NCBI GenBank assembly: GCA_034638255.1
Contig: JAWPGT010000028.1
Location: 124,001 to 188,000, forward strand
Origin: Coprinus comatus
Lineage: Eukaryota > Basidiomycota > Agaricomycetes > Agaricales > Agaricaceae
Length of the DNA stretch: 64,000 bases
Direction of reading: 5' to 3'
Position numbers and translations under genes: made by a program
Shown: piece by piece, positions 20,963 to 32,935 of the stretch
Layout: every line of letters starts with the position of its first letter
Numbering within the stretch: the stretch's first letter is position 1
The notes under the pieces: generated by a model
Told to the model about the DNA's origin: nothing
Databases searched by the model: none
What the model saw: only the letters and a program-made list of their open reading frames with translations

Positions 20963-23438
20963 ATGATACCATTTCAACAAGTTCCCACTGCCAAACGGAA
21001 AGCTGATGATGCAAATCCCTTGCTTGCAGCTGCCAAACGGCGCAAGAAAGATGTGAGTTGTTCTGGTTCTCTTATTCTGGGGACATACTGACAATAAAGA
21101 TAGAAGTCGGGTTCATCTTCAAAACGCAAATGTGAGTTAATTTACCAGAAGAGTATGGGTGGAGGCTGACATGAATAACAGTGCTCAATGCAGAAGAAAC
21201 ACCAACTGGTCTGTTAATCGTCCGCGCCCCTCAGGACTCGTCATTTTCTGGCTCTCAACCAGTTGCTTCTTCGTCCTCTCACACAACTCCTCCATTACGT
21301 CCTTCGTCTTCCCAGCCCTCATCAAACCCAAGCAGTTCAAACCCTCCACCAAAGAAATTTCGCGCTTCATCCCAACCTCTGGCTTCCAACTCTTCGCGAT
21401 ACGTACAGCCCCATCCTCCACCATCACCCATACCGGAAGACCCGGAACTAGAGACAGCAGTACGCGCCATGAATGATGAAACGGCTCATCTGCGTCGTCA
21501 ATCGAGAGCACCCACACTCATGGACCAAAACACCAATCCAGCTTTCCAATTCACACGCGGAGGAGAATCATCAACAGCTGCTACAAAGGGCAAATCCAAA
21601 GAAGTCATCACAGATACTTCTCTTCGTATACCCCAGAATGAGACACCTCAGATTGAACGTAATAAACGATTACGCGAAGGAGCTATGGCAGCTATTTCAT
21701 CTGATAGAGAGGATGATGAAAGGGTTGGGAGGGGACAAGAAAGAAGGACTGATCAGAGACGGAGGAGTTCAGTTTCTCGCGGGAAGCGGGTAAGCAGCAC
21801 TTTTGCAGCTACTGGTATTATAAGTATGTTCCCATCTCGTCCTCTTCTATTCATCTGGATTACTCAACTTGTTTCTAGCCTCACCTCATAATTCAGTGTC
21901 TGAAACGAGCTTCTATAAACACATAGACTTGGACCTACCGAACGCAGAACGTCTACGACAACTTTTAATATGGTGTTCAATACGCGCGTCTGGTTCAACG
22001 ACATTCTCGAGTTCTTCTACACCTTCCAAATCTAAATCTATAGCTTCATTATCTAAGGAGCCGTTACCACCATTATCAGATAAAGCAGCGGCAGTACTTC
22101 GAACTGTACAAGATGATCTGGTACGGATGTTGGCTGAAAGGAAGATTGACTTAAGTTTATATGGGCCAGATGCGGAGGAACCTGTTACGAATGGAGAGTT
22201 GAAAGAGAATGAGCAGAATTCAAAGAATAAAGAATTTGAAGTAAAATATAGTCGGGAAATACGACAGTATGTTTCTTTTTTTTCTGTTTTTATTAATGTC
22301 ATATAACTAACTTTTGTTGTTGTTGTCAAGGTTGGAAGAAGAAGAAGATCAATGGAAGAAAGTTGCCTATCATTATGAAAATTACAGTAAACGATTTGGG
22401 GTAGGAATGGAAAAGAGAATAACTTCAACTCAATCACTTTCTGAAAAAGCTAAAGGAAAACAACGTCAAGTGAATGATCTTGAGGATTTAGATTTATTAT
22501 TACCTGATTCACAAGATCTTCCACCTTCTTTACGACCTTCACTTTCTCTTATTAAATCACTATATCCCTCTTCATCCTCATCACCGTCGTCTTCTTCTCA
22601 ACAAAAACAACAACAAATTGAAGAACCAATAACAGTTCTAACAACATCAACAGGTCATAAACTAACAACCAACCAACTTCAAACAACAATAACAAACCTC
22701 TTACCATCACTTTCATATAAACTCGATTTCATACATTCACGTATATCAGCAATAAAAAAGACAACAAGAATAGCTGAACAAATGTTAAATGAAAGATTTA
22801 AATTGTTAAAGGGGAATTTGGAAAGAAGAAGAAGAGTTGATAAAGCTGGTGTTAGTTTTGCTGATAGGAAACATGGTTTGGAGGTCGTTAGGAATTATGT
22901 GATTGATGAATGTGCAGGTGGTGTTTCGTCTGTTTTGGATATGCGTAGTGGTAATGGAAGAGGAGGAGGAGGAGGAGGAGAAGGTGGTGATAAAGGAAAA
23001 GAGAAGGGAAAGGGAATTATGGAAATTATGAGAGCGTTATCAAGAATCGATACTGCTAGACCTCAATCACAAATTGGTGATCAAGTTAGAAAAGCAGCTA
23101 GAGAAGTTAGAAGGATTGGTGAAAATGGTGGTGGTGGTGTTATTGGTAGAAGATTGACTGCTGTTCATTTACCTATGGGTGGTGGTTCAATGATCTCTAC
23201 TTCTTCTTCTTATCAACAACCTAATTCGGGTTCTGGTTCTGGTTCTGGTGTTAGTGGTGGTTTAGGCTCTGGTGTAGGATTAGGATTGGCACTACCATTG
23301 GGATCTGGTTCTGGATCGGGGTCGGGTTCTGGGTCTGGGTCTGGGTCGGGAGGTTTGATGACACCTAGAAAGATGCCGGGTACACCGAGGAGACATGGTC
23401 ATGGGACACCTGGAAGAGAACGGACACCTGGAAGATAG
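20963..23438 (+). CDS. DSN1: kinetochore protein Dsn1/Mis13 (MIS12/MIND complex)
   Basis: Subunit of the MIS12/MIND complex that links the inner kinetochore (CENP-C) to the NDC80 and KNL1 complexes. Exons rebuilt: ATG 20963 (MIPFQQVPTAKRK), a short exon near 21110 (SGSSSKRK), a Ser/Pro-rich disordered exon 21182 onwards, then the conserved Mis13 domain (PHNSVSETSFYKH, LPNAERLRQLLIWCS) at about residues 255-290. A coiled-coil-like region follows (LEEEEDQWKKVAYHYENY). A basic serine cluster RRRSSVSRGKR at about residue 230 resembles the Aurora B-regulated basic patch known in Dsn1 proteins. The C-terminal part holds Gly-rich and Gly-Ser repeats and ends TPRRHGHGTPGRERTPGR. At about 750 residues it is long for the family because of low-complexity insertions. 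All splice phases are consistent. Confidence 0.9.
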
Positions 23439-25924
23439 GATATTCATTAATTTTTCTTTTCTTTTTCAAGTTTTAGGCCTTAGGATTGATCTATTTTGAT
23501 ATTCGTGATTTTCAATGGGGATTTCTTTTCTCTATGAGCGTTGGTTGGTTGGTGTGTGGGTGGCAGGTGAAGGAAAGGTTGCCTTTATTATTATTATTTT
23601 AAAGCTTTATTTCGTGCTTTTTTTTTTTTATCACTTTGGAACTCTGTTGTTGATCATTTTCGTTTTTCATTCTCATTTTTTTTTTTTTTTTTGTGTTGTT
23701 TGTTATTGTCATATTTTTTTTTCATTTTTTTTATATACAAGTAATTGATCAAGTATTAAAAGAATGGGAATTTGTGAAGTACTGTATATAAAATTGATAG
23801 TAGGTATGTATATGTTGACCAATTGAGTTTTCTTTTTTTTTTTTTTTTGAGGCTTTTTGGGTAAGTACATAGTACTTTATACCAGTTCGAAATTCGTTAT
23901 ATAAGTACTAAGGTAAGATCTGATATGAGGAATGTTGGAAATAATAATAATAACGTTGACTAGACCATTGACTAGTCATGTCAAAATCATGAACAAGAGA
24001 CCGTAAACGTCTCTTGCGGGAGATATTGAAGGGATTGCATGATATAACTCCCTTTACATCGCTCGGGAGTCTGAGGAAATGTAAATGAGTTGTTTTTTTC
24101 GGTTGGTTTAGGGCTTAGATGGAGTAAAGTAATAATGCCAGAAGTTGGAATTAGGCAAAATGAATCTTGTACATATGATACATGATGCATGATGCGTAGT
24201 ATAACTAGTAACAAGTGACTGTAATTTTTTCCCGTTCTATGCTTACCCTTACCACACTGTAATTGCCCTAAAGCATTCCTTTTAAAGCAATATAGTAGTT
24301 TTTATAACCCCTTATAGAACGTTTCTGTTTCTGTTTCCCGTTTGATGTGGAGAGTCGAGACTCAGGCCCACAGGTATGTGAGGATAATAAATACATATAT
24401 ATACCTCCGTTTATAACTAGGTTAGGGAAGAAAAGTTGAGGGAAAGAGTCTTTGCAAAAAGATGTCGTTGTCCAAGGACTAAATTTATGACTGCCCTACT
24501 TGTGTGGTTTGGAACTTTTTACACTTGTATTTTGACCCACACAGGACTATAACTAAAAATCGATTCCCCGCAACCGCAAAAAGCACGAGTTTCAAAGTGT
24601 TATTTTTTTTATCTCAATCTTAGGTCCAGGAGTCAGGACAAAGGAATTCCTTTGTGTCAAATAAATTGGTAAATATCGAATATCGTACATCATGCATCAT
24701 GATGTCAATCATGTTCTTAACTACCCTTGACCGGTGACCTATATACAAGAAGAGCCCTTGAAACTCATCCCCCTTGGTAAATTTTTTTTTTCAATGTCAT
24801 GGAGTCACTAACACAACACCCTTACATTTCGGTAACCTTTCTAAGGTCATCCATCCCTTGTCATTATTATTCTCTTCTCCCTTATCATAACATGTCAACC
24901 GTTCAGTTTTCAAAGTTGGCAACTGGCTGTAACTAGTGTCAAAAAAGGGGTCACACACATATATATAAATTAAAAAAACCACACACATGATGATGATAGA
25001 AGCTGATAGAAACCACAGATCAATTGCAAATGGAGAAAACTCAACCACACTGCAATTTATCACAGAGCGGCTTGTACTTTGACCACTGAAAACAGGATTT
25101 ACCTCCTCTTAGTACTACTACATACATAGTTTGAAGTGAATATATATAACCTAAAAAAACATAGAAAATCTGGAGAAAAAACCCCCATCAAGTGCTTCTG
25201 TGGGCGCCCACTGTGCTACATATTTTGATGTGCGTGGGTATAACGTGCCTTAGCTGGTCCAGAGAAATATTGCCAAGAAGTGAGGGATAACGATCGTGGT
25301 GGTGAGTAAGTGTGGGGGTGGTAAAACAAGGTACCTTAATAAACTACTATTTAGTTTTATCCTCCCTCCCGCACCCGGCAATAAAAGTTAATTCCTGGGT
25401 CTATTTCAACTTTTGTTTTTCTCTCTATCTTTAGTTAGAATATGGATTAACTCGGCCAATGTGCGAGAAATGAACCGAAAACAGTATGTTAGTTCGCGTC
25501 CTATGATGGGAGGGGTAGGTGTGCACTAGTGCACCACACATGCAATTGGCAAAGACGTATTTGGTATATATCCCGTGTGATTAACTGAAAACTTCTCTTT
25601 AGGGTTGTTTTATCACTTCCTAACGACAAATTTCATAAATGCGAGGCTGTCAAGGATCAACATCTGTTCTCATGTTAACATCATGACAGCAAACAACAAC
25701 ATAGTTTGATTGAGCAAAGTGAGTACAGATCATTAACATCCCTAAATAGTCATTCGTCAAGCCCCTGGGGGTAAGTTATAATGATGTATGGGTTGGTTAT
25801 GATAGACGCCAGGTCCTAATCGGCAGATGATGTATCGTGACAGCAACGGTTATTTATTTATCTTCCGAGGATGGTTTTGATACTTCTTCTCAACCCACAC
25901 TTCCCTTGTCATTGCAGCAGCACT
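23439..25924. other. intergenic with T-rich tracts
   Basis: About 2.5 kb without a supported gene. Long T runs lie just after DSN1 (23610-23740 and 23825-23850). The 77-codon frame there is composed mostly of Phe from these runs and is rejected. Confidence 0.45.
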
Positions 25925-26554
25925 ATGAGAATTCAAGATTTGTTGAATGCAAGCCCAGAATCTCCAAAATTACCGTCTCTTTCACTTGCTGAAGAACAAC
26001 CTACTGCTACTACTACTACTACTACTAGTCCACCAGCAGCCAAAGCTTACTGGGAACGAGGCCGTTACCAGCGACCACACATCGCGCCCAAAAGATTTCA
26101 TTGTACTCTGTGTGGTACAGACCTCACAACAAAGCAAAACTTGAACTGTAAGTATTCGAATGATATTCTCACACCCTTGGTTTTCAATTATCGTATTTTG
26201 GTTTATGAACTTTTTTTTTTTTGCGATTTTTTTTGCGATTTTCTTTTTCCAGTTCATATCGATGCCCATTATAAAATTCGGCGCTATGAGTGTCAGTTTT
26301 GTAATAGGCGCTTTGGAACGCCTCATGTTAGGAAAAGACACCAATCTAAATGTGAAAAGAATATTGGGGGTAGTGAGGTATCGATGGAGTTGGATGAGGT
26401 TGAGGTTGAGAGGGATGGTGGTCAAGACGATACAGATGGGTTGGCTTCGCCCACTAGTGCAACAAGCGCCGGAGAAGATAGATCTTGGGTTCGGTATGCC
26501 AATTCAAGCTCAAAGGCTGATATGAATGCTCTACCGAGGTCTAGACCAAAATAA
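25925..26554 (+). CDS. small C2H2 zinc-finger protein, two fingers
   Basis: Predicted nuclear DNA- or RNA-binding protein of about 174 residues in two exons. ATG at 25925 gives MRIQDLLNASPE, a common start of fungal C2H2 factors. An in-frame ATG at 25871 would add 18 hydrophobic residues and is less likely. An intron (about 26149-26252, with T-rich tract) lies within the first finger. The fingers are FHCTLCGTDLTTKQNL.FHIDAH (C-x2-C-x12-H-x3-H) and YECQFCNRRFGTPHVRKRH followed by a final Cys (C2HC). The N-terminal region has a Thr run, and the tail is acidic and then Ser-rich with a basic end. The target is unknown. Confidence 0.75.
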   Translation: MRIQDLLNASPESPKLPSLSLAEEQPTATTTTTTSPPAAKAYWERGRYQRPHIAPKRFHCTLCGTDLTTKQNLNCKYSNDILTPLVFNYRILVYELFFFCDFFCDFLFPVHIDAHYKIRRYECQFCNRRFGTPHVRKRHQSKCEKNIGGSEVSMELDEVEVERDGGQDDTDGLASPTSATSAGEDRSWVRYANSSSKADMNALPRSRPK

Positions 26555-27160
26555 GCAGGGGAAGACAAAAATAAAAGGTTATAAGCGTCGTCATGAAGCT
26601 TGAAGGGAGTGTATTGCATTTGAGCATTGTATATGTAACTACATGGACAGGAAGGCTGTTCGTTAGTTGGTCATAAAAAGAAGTTGATACTACCATCATG
26701 GAGGAACTTCGCTGTACTTCACGTTCTATTGTCTTTGTATTCTTAGTGCTTCGCTTTTAACAAGTTGTTTTGAGTTTGTTACTATATGTTACGATATTAC
26801 CATGTACTCTCTTCCGATCACGCAGTACTAACATGCATCTTCAATAATACGAATCATGTTTGTGCCCTTATAAACAGCTCTCCAATATTAAGATTTAAGA
26901 AGAGTCTCACTGCACATGTTTTAACACACTGTATCTTGACAACACAAACTATTTTTCTCCTCTTTAAAGTGTATAAGCTATACTAGAAGCCTCTTATCGT
27001 CTCGGAATCTTATTCGCCGTAAGTGCCGGAAGATTGTAACGATTCGGGTACAATGAAACAGGAGGGATTAATTCAAGTTCAAATTAACGTTAACATCTCC
27101 CGTACATGCACCATCTTAATTCCGGCAAGCTTTCAGACACCAAAGTACAGCTACTCGGCA
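26555..27160. other. intergenic, nothing recognised
   Basis: 3' flank of the zinc-finger gene. No supported gene. Confidence 0.4.
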
Positions 27161-27164
27161 TCCT

Positions 27165-28060
27165 TAAAACTGTAAGCCATGATACATGATGGCCTACTGG
27201 GGGTACGGTTTTGTATGAACCAGGAGTCAGCCAAGGAAGAATATGAGCCTACACTATATCACTATATGACTTAATAGATATTGATGTATTGTCAATACTT
27301 ATTACCCAATTAACATCGGTTGGAGCTATTGACCAACAGAATTGAAACCAACAATCTGGAGGAAACATAAATGGAAAATGAAATAAATTGGGGAGAGTTG
27401 ATTCCTGTTTAAGCATGATGTTGTTGGTTGTTAGGCTAACAAAATGTGTATTGAATTAGACATATACCCTTGATCTTCTTCAGGCTTTCTATTGAGAATT
27501 CTTGTTCTGGTTTGTTCAGGTCCACGAGTTCTGAATGATGTTAAAAAGCGTAGTTGAAGGTTTACTCCGAACGGTTCTATTTGGCAAACCTTATCAAATG
27601 TAATTGTACGTACTAGTACAATGTACTATACTGCGCACAAGGTTCAGACGTTCAAATTTGGTAAATTACACCACCGCAGCAACTCATAGTGTAGCGTCCA
27701 GGATCTTCATAGACGGGTAAACCGTTTTAATGTAATTGTGCAGAGTTGCTGGACAATAAGATTATCCGTCTTGTGACTTATATAGGTGGTAATTCGGGAA
27801 ATTAAGATTTACAGATTGTATAAGGAACTACTAGTGGACCGAATGCATTAAGGAAAGTGACATTGATATCAAAAAAGGTAAGTATTTCCCGTGCATTATT
27901 AGGGCAGTTGAGCGCTGATATCGGCGACAGATAGGTAGTTATTTATCCTTCACGGGAGAAAGGTTATTTTTATAACCAGCTATTATTATTATTACATGGG
28001 AAAACAAAATCGCTGATGGGTTGAGCGTTTCATTTTTATAGTCCTTCCTTACTAATAGGT
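27165..28060 (-). pseudogene. decayed third glutathione S-transferase copy
   Basis: Aligns by eye along most of its length with the two intact GST genes that follow. The 3' end is near GTAAGCCATGAT (27172). A block at about 27330-27430 matches the fourth exon (GGAAAATGAAATAAATTGGGGAGAGTT against the ELTLADLFHLPF exon). A block at 27485-27550 matches the AYKHEP exon border. TAAGGAACT...GACCGAA (27820) matches the end of exon 1, and TTATAACCAGCTA with ATGGGAAAAC (27970) matches the promoter side. Frames are broken by many indels and the exon 2 region is hardly recognisable. It is the oldest or fastest-decaying member of a three-copy tandem array with a repeat step of about 1.0-1.1 kb. Confidence 0.65.
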
Positions 28061-28140
28061 CAAGATAGTATTCAGCGCTATTCAATAAATCATGATCCAC
28101 GGCAAATAATTACAGTGATACTGGGCACACACCTCAGGCT

Positions 28141-29025
28141 TCAATCATAGGTCAGTTTACTAACAACACCATTGTTAAATGCGAGCCACGATGCCCTGCT
28201 GGAAATCTCGTTTGCCCAACTATGAATTTTGAGAATCAACGAGGATATAAGCAAATTTTAGATTGACGTACCGAGTAACATTGGGCCTATTGGTCAAAGG
28301 GTCGAATCCAGTTAGCGGGAGGGCGCAGAGGAATGGAAGGTGAAATAAATCGGCGAGGGTTAATTCCTATGTAAACGTTTAAATTATTATGTAGGAAGGC
28401 TGAGTATCATCAAGTATCGAATGAGGGCATACATCACCAGCAAGATATTTGGACTTGCCCAATATAACTTCATAAGCATCCAGCTTACCGTTAAACACTT
28501 TGGTTGCTTCTTCAAGAGCTGCTTCATTTGTGGGTTCGTGTTTATAAGCACTAAATGATATCAGAAAGAATGTAATTCAGCGAGAGTAAGGTCTCAACTC
28601 ACGGTTTCACGATCTTTTCGACGATGAGTCGATACGCCAAAGGATCAAAGTTGGCAGATTCCACCGCAGCGGCTTGTTCAAAGAGTGTCCAAGTTTTCAG
28701 ATCCGAAGTAGATGGTATAAGGGCCGTGCCACGATCGGCATATTTAAGTGCAATATATCGCGCAATTGCACGAGACTCATAAACGATAAAGCCCTCGTCA
28801 TCCTATTATAATGTCCATCAGTATTCCAGATAGTTATTCATGAAGCTGACGGACTAGATAAGGAACTTGGCCGAAGGGATTCTTTGCCAAGTAAGACGGG
28901 CATTTGTGCACACCAGTCTTGGAATCGACCTCGATGAATTCAAAAGGGACTTGTTTCTCATACAATATTTGGGCTACACATCGAGTAGCCGTTGATTGTA
29001 TAAATCCGTAAAGCTTGACAGACAT
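28141..29025 (-). CDS. phi-type glutathione S-transferase, copy 1
   Basis: Cytosolic enzyme conjugating glutathione to electrophiles or acting as a peroxidase. Five exons on the minus strand. ATG at 29025 opens MSVKLYGFIQSTATR (thioredoxin-like N-domain, Ser/Thr in the STATR position where phi GSTs carry the catalytic Ser). VPFEFIEVD and NPFGQVPYL (cis-Pro loop) follow, then exon 2 with DEGFIVYESRAIARYIA (glutathione-binding ESRAI) and the helical C-domain. Exons 3-5 give YKHEPTNEAALEE, ELTLADLFHLPFLCALP and WANEISSRASWLAF, with the stop at 28141. The product is about 215 residues, normal for the class. All splice phases fit. Confidence 0.88.
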
Positions 29026-29248
29026 TATGATCGATGTGAGATTATCGGAGACACGGACTGATGTATGTCCAAGTACGCCTTTTATAACCAGCTAATCGTT
29101 AGATGGGAAAGCTGATTACTGAGCATGAGGTTACACTGAAACCACCTATATCAATAATGATAGTTTGCCTCAGCATTTTACTATTCAATAAGTACTACAC
29201 AATAACAATGTTCTCCATTAATCTTGATTCTGAAGTGTAAAATAGTCC

Positions 29249-30122
29249 TCAATCATATGACAATTTACTTGCAGCTCCACCCTTAACTGCGAGCCATGAT
29301 TGCCTGTTAGAGATATCGTTTGCCCAACTAGTGATTCAAGAGACATTTAGTCACACGAAAATGGAAAATCAGAGAAACTAACCGAGCAACACTGGGTCTG
29401 TTGGCCAGTGGATCAAAGCCAGCGAGTGGAAGGACACCGAGGAATGGAAGATGGAAGAAATCGGCGAGTGTTGGTGCCTGCTTAGATATTTCATATAAGC
29501 AGGTCAAGTGGGCATTTATAAAGACGTACGTCTCCAGCGAGATACTTGGACTTGCTCAAAATAACTTCATAAGCATCCAGTTTACCATTGAGAACTTTAG
29601 TTGCTTCTTCAACAGCAGCTACATTCGTGGGCCCGAGGTTACGAGCTCTACGTAAATGATGTCAGAAGTCCAATAAGAAATTATCAATGTGTTGGCTCAC
29701 GGCTTCACGATTGTGTCAAAAATGATTCTATATGCAAAAGGGTCAAAGTTGGCAGACTCTACTGCAGCAGCCTGCTCAAAGAGAGTCCAGGCCTTAAGAT
29801 CGGAAGTAGGAGGAATAAGGGCTGGTCTGCGATCAGCATATTTGAGGGCGATATAACGTGCAATTGCGCGAGACTCGTAGACAATGAAGCCATCATCATC
29901 CTAGTATAATAGTCCATTAATATCATATAATGTGCAGGGAGTTTTACTGACTAGATAAGGAACCTGACCGAAGGGATGGTTCGCGATGTAAGGCTGGCTT
30001 TTATGCTCCCCAGCCTGAGCATTGATCTCGATGAATTCAAAGGGGACTTGTTTCTCGTGCAAGACTTGAGCTGCCCGTTTAACAGCCGTCGACTGTGTAA
30101 ATCCGTAAAGCTTGATAGTCAT
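29249..30122 (-). CDS. phi-type glutathione S-transferase, copy 2
   Basis: Tandem paralogue with the same five-exon structure. The ATG at 30122 opens MTIKLYGFTQSTAVKR. An in-frame ATG at 30200 would add 26 residues without family support. VPFEFIEIN, HPFGQVPYL and exon 2 with GFIVYESRAIARYIA follow. Exon 3 starts ARNLGPTNVAAVEE, exon 4 reads APTLADFFHLPFLGVLP, and the last exon reads WANDISNRQSWLAV, stop at 29249. The usual ELTLADF motif at the start of exon 4 is changed to APTLADF here, outside the catalytic site. The upstream ~150 bp are similar to those of copy 1, so the promoter was duplicated too. Probably functional, possibly with altered substrate choice. Confidence 0.87.
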
Positions 30123-30688
30123 TGTGGTTGACGTTTGATTATCAGGGATCGGGCGGTGGTTATATATCTCTTTCCTTGATGAGAACGTTTTTATACCCAA
30201 CTAATCTCTAAATGGGAAAACTGACGTGCTGGGGAACAAATGATTCATGCTTACACATGAGTCACCTGCACCAATAGCAATCCTCCTAATTGAAACTATC
30301 GCTTCTTGGGGTAAGAAGTAGATGCAAAACCAGAAAATGATGTAGAGATGTAGTCTTTGATGACACCGGATATATTCCACGAGATCACTTAATCCTTGTT
30401 TTTACTACAAAAGACCATTGCAAGTTACAGATGTGTTCCAGATTACACCAAAGTTGCAGAAGTATGGTGTGGTTTAGCGAAATGAACAGATTAAATGAGG
30501 TGGAAATAGCGTGGAAGGGCGCATACAAGACGCGTATTCCTCATCACGTGGCATATTTGAAATTTGAAACATTTGGAGATTTTTGATTTTCTAAATTCTT
30601 GCAGCAACCCGTAAGTATATTCATAACAATTGTGATATTGTATCTATCAGTGAGAGGGGATTCTGGTCGCGTCTCTGATTCCAATAAA

Positions 30689-32935
30689 TCAGTGGGCCTC
30701 TTGTGAGATCTTCCTGGATGTATCATGCTTGTCGTCCCCTTCATCTAAATCCGTCTGGGTGGGCCCCGGGGAAGGAGTGATAGTAAGAACGGTAGGAAGT
30801 GCAAAAACTAAAGCAGCACCCAAAAGGGCCCAATTAATGGTTAGTTGTGTTATCGGCCGATCTATCAACACCAGGATATTAGCTTTCTTCCCTCATCGAT
30901 GAGTGAGGTGGGCCAAGTTGGACGTTAACTCACAGTGTAGAGCATTGATACGCCATGCAACAGCACCACCCGTAGCTTGGAACGTTTTATACACTAAAAT
31001 GACCAGTTGAATATATTGTATCCCGATGTAAGTTAGGTAAAAGGCATGAAATCCAAAGACTCACATCCAACGAATTTAGCTGCCGCTTGAGGACTTTCAG
31101 CCAATGAGGCCATCAACCAGTAGCAATATGACTAGCATTTCATCAGTATATATCTCATTAATATTAGACCATTCTTTAACTCACTTGCCACAGGGCATCA
31201 AATGCACCATAGAAGAAATATCTATCGATCGACTGGGTGTTAATCCGGTTGCAAGGATCCAACGTGGAGACGGTATGTACGCACAACCAGAATGGTCCAA
31301 TGAAGGTTCTACTATCTGAGAAATCTAGCCACTGCTTTCTTCCAATACGATCTGCCCAACGTTGGAATGCCAACCCACCTAGATACAAACACTTTTAATC
31401 AATAACGAAGAGTTTCGCTTCAAGTTACCACTCACCGCCCCAAATCGCGAAGCCAGTGGTCAATATTAGGCCATACCCTAATATTGCCCTCTGTGGCCTT
31501 GTCAACCACTTCAAGTCTAATAGGAAACCTATCAATAATCCACCAAACTGGATATCACGTCAACGTCAGATCATGAATATTTGAATTGCGGTGTGGACTC
31601 AATTATAGTTCACTCTCACCATTTGTGCAATCCAGTACATTGCCCCATTGAGTGATCGAGTTCTTAGAGTAAATATATCACCTACCAACATATTTTAGTG
31701 ATCAATTGATTCATTGGTACTTTGGAAATGCATATTGACATACCATTGACATTATTTTGTTGGTAAGAATAGAAAAAATTAGCACAAAAGAATGCAGGAA
31801 TTAACAGAAGGATTCTCCAGTTTCTCAATGATGTTACAAAGTTGCGGAACTCGCGTTGAATGGATGAGCGGAATCCATTTCCTTCATTGCTAGGAGGAGA
31901 ACCGGCCAAGCTACCGTCTTGTCTGACTACCTTATGTGGAGGAGCTATAAATAAAGCGGCCAACCAACCAACAACTGTGAAAGTAGATAAGTTTAATTTT
32001 TTAAGTTACGTACGGTACAGTACTCACACATGATTGCCATGAAGGCACCATCTTCGATTCAATCTAGTAAGACTCCCCAATGCATGTGGTTGATTATACA
32101 CAACTCACATGTTCCATCTGAGACAGTACCACCTTTAGACTTGAAGTTCAACCCAAAGGAAATGAAAGACCCAATTCCTCCACCGAGGTTGAATATGACC
32201 TGTCACGTTTTAGCCATTCAAGTACAAGAATCAGTTTCAACAAATACACACCCAAAACAATGCAATTGCGCGTCCTTTTTGGTCCGGTAATGGGTAAGAG
32301 ACCATGATCTAGAGTTAAATGTTTAATGTATTGTGAGTTGAAAATAGAGTTCAAGAATAGAACTTACAGCTCCTTGAGCAACCCATAGAAATGAAGCCCC
32401 AATTCCCAAAATAGCACCACTTGCTATGACGAATGCCGAGTTGTGCGTATGATTGTAACACAGAAGAGAGCCAGAATAAAGCGGATAGCACCACCCGCCT
32501 GTAAAGACGTATTAATATGATTGAAGGGGGGGTATAGGTAACAACTAACCTAAGAGCAAACACACTCGTGGACCATATATCTAGAGGTACTGGAGTTAGT
32601 AAAATAACTTCCAACTATTGCATGACGACCTTACATCGAATATAGGGGGTACTAAGGTGAGGGCAGATGCAGCCGTAGCTGCTAAAAGTGCTACAGTCGC
32701 ATTTGCTGCAACGGTACTATCGAGCTGCCCAGAACCACCTAAACCCCCAATCGCATTATACATTCCTAAAATCACGACAAGGTTTGAAAGTCTATTGTAT
32801 TCACACGTATTGATTATTGTCAATTGATCACATACCTGGACAACAGAAGCAGATAACGGAGATGATGAGAATTTGTGTCATTGGTGACCTCCAAACATCT
32901 TTCCATGTTTTCTGCGATGAGTATTCTGAATCCAT
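30689..32935 (-). CDS. UNC93-like major facilitator superfamily transporter
   Basis: Multi-pass membrane protein of the UNC93/DUF895 branch of MFS. Start ATG at 32935 (MDSEYSSQKTWKDVWRSP). Exons were joined in consistent phase. ICFCCPGMYNAIGGLGGSGQ is the family signature, then AATAASALTLVPPIFD, a short exon IYGPRVCLLLGGW, YPLYSGSLLCYN and ASGAILGIGASFLWVAQGA. IMVSYPLPDQKGRAIALFW, FNLGGGIGSFISFGLNF, TYGAFMAIM and IVGWLAALFIAPP follow. The central loop contains WRILLLIPAFFCANFFYSYQ. Later exons give MYWIAQMFGGLLIGFLLDL and YFFYGAFDALWQ. The cytosolic tail is acidic and ends at 30689. Twelve helices are expected. The substrate is unknown. Over ten introns. Confidence 0.85.

Noticed and set aside
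23515..23748. 77-codon frame after DSN1 with Phe runs
   Set aside because: Created by T homopolymers in the 3' flank; not coding-like.
28300..28325. GGGTCGAATCCAG, tRNA B-box-like
   Set aside because: Lies inside a coding exon of the GST gene; explained by the protein sequence.
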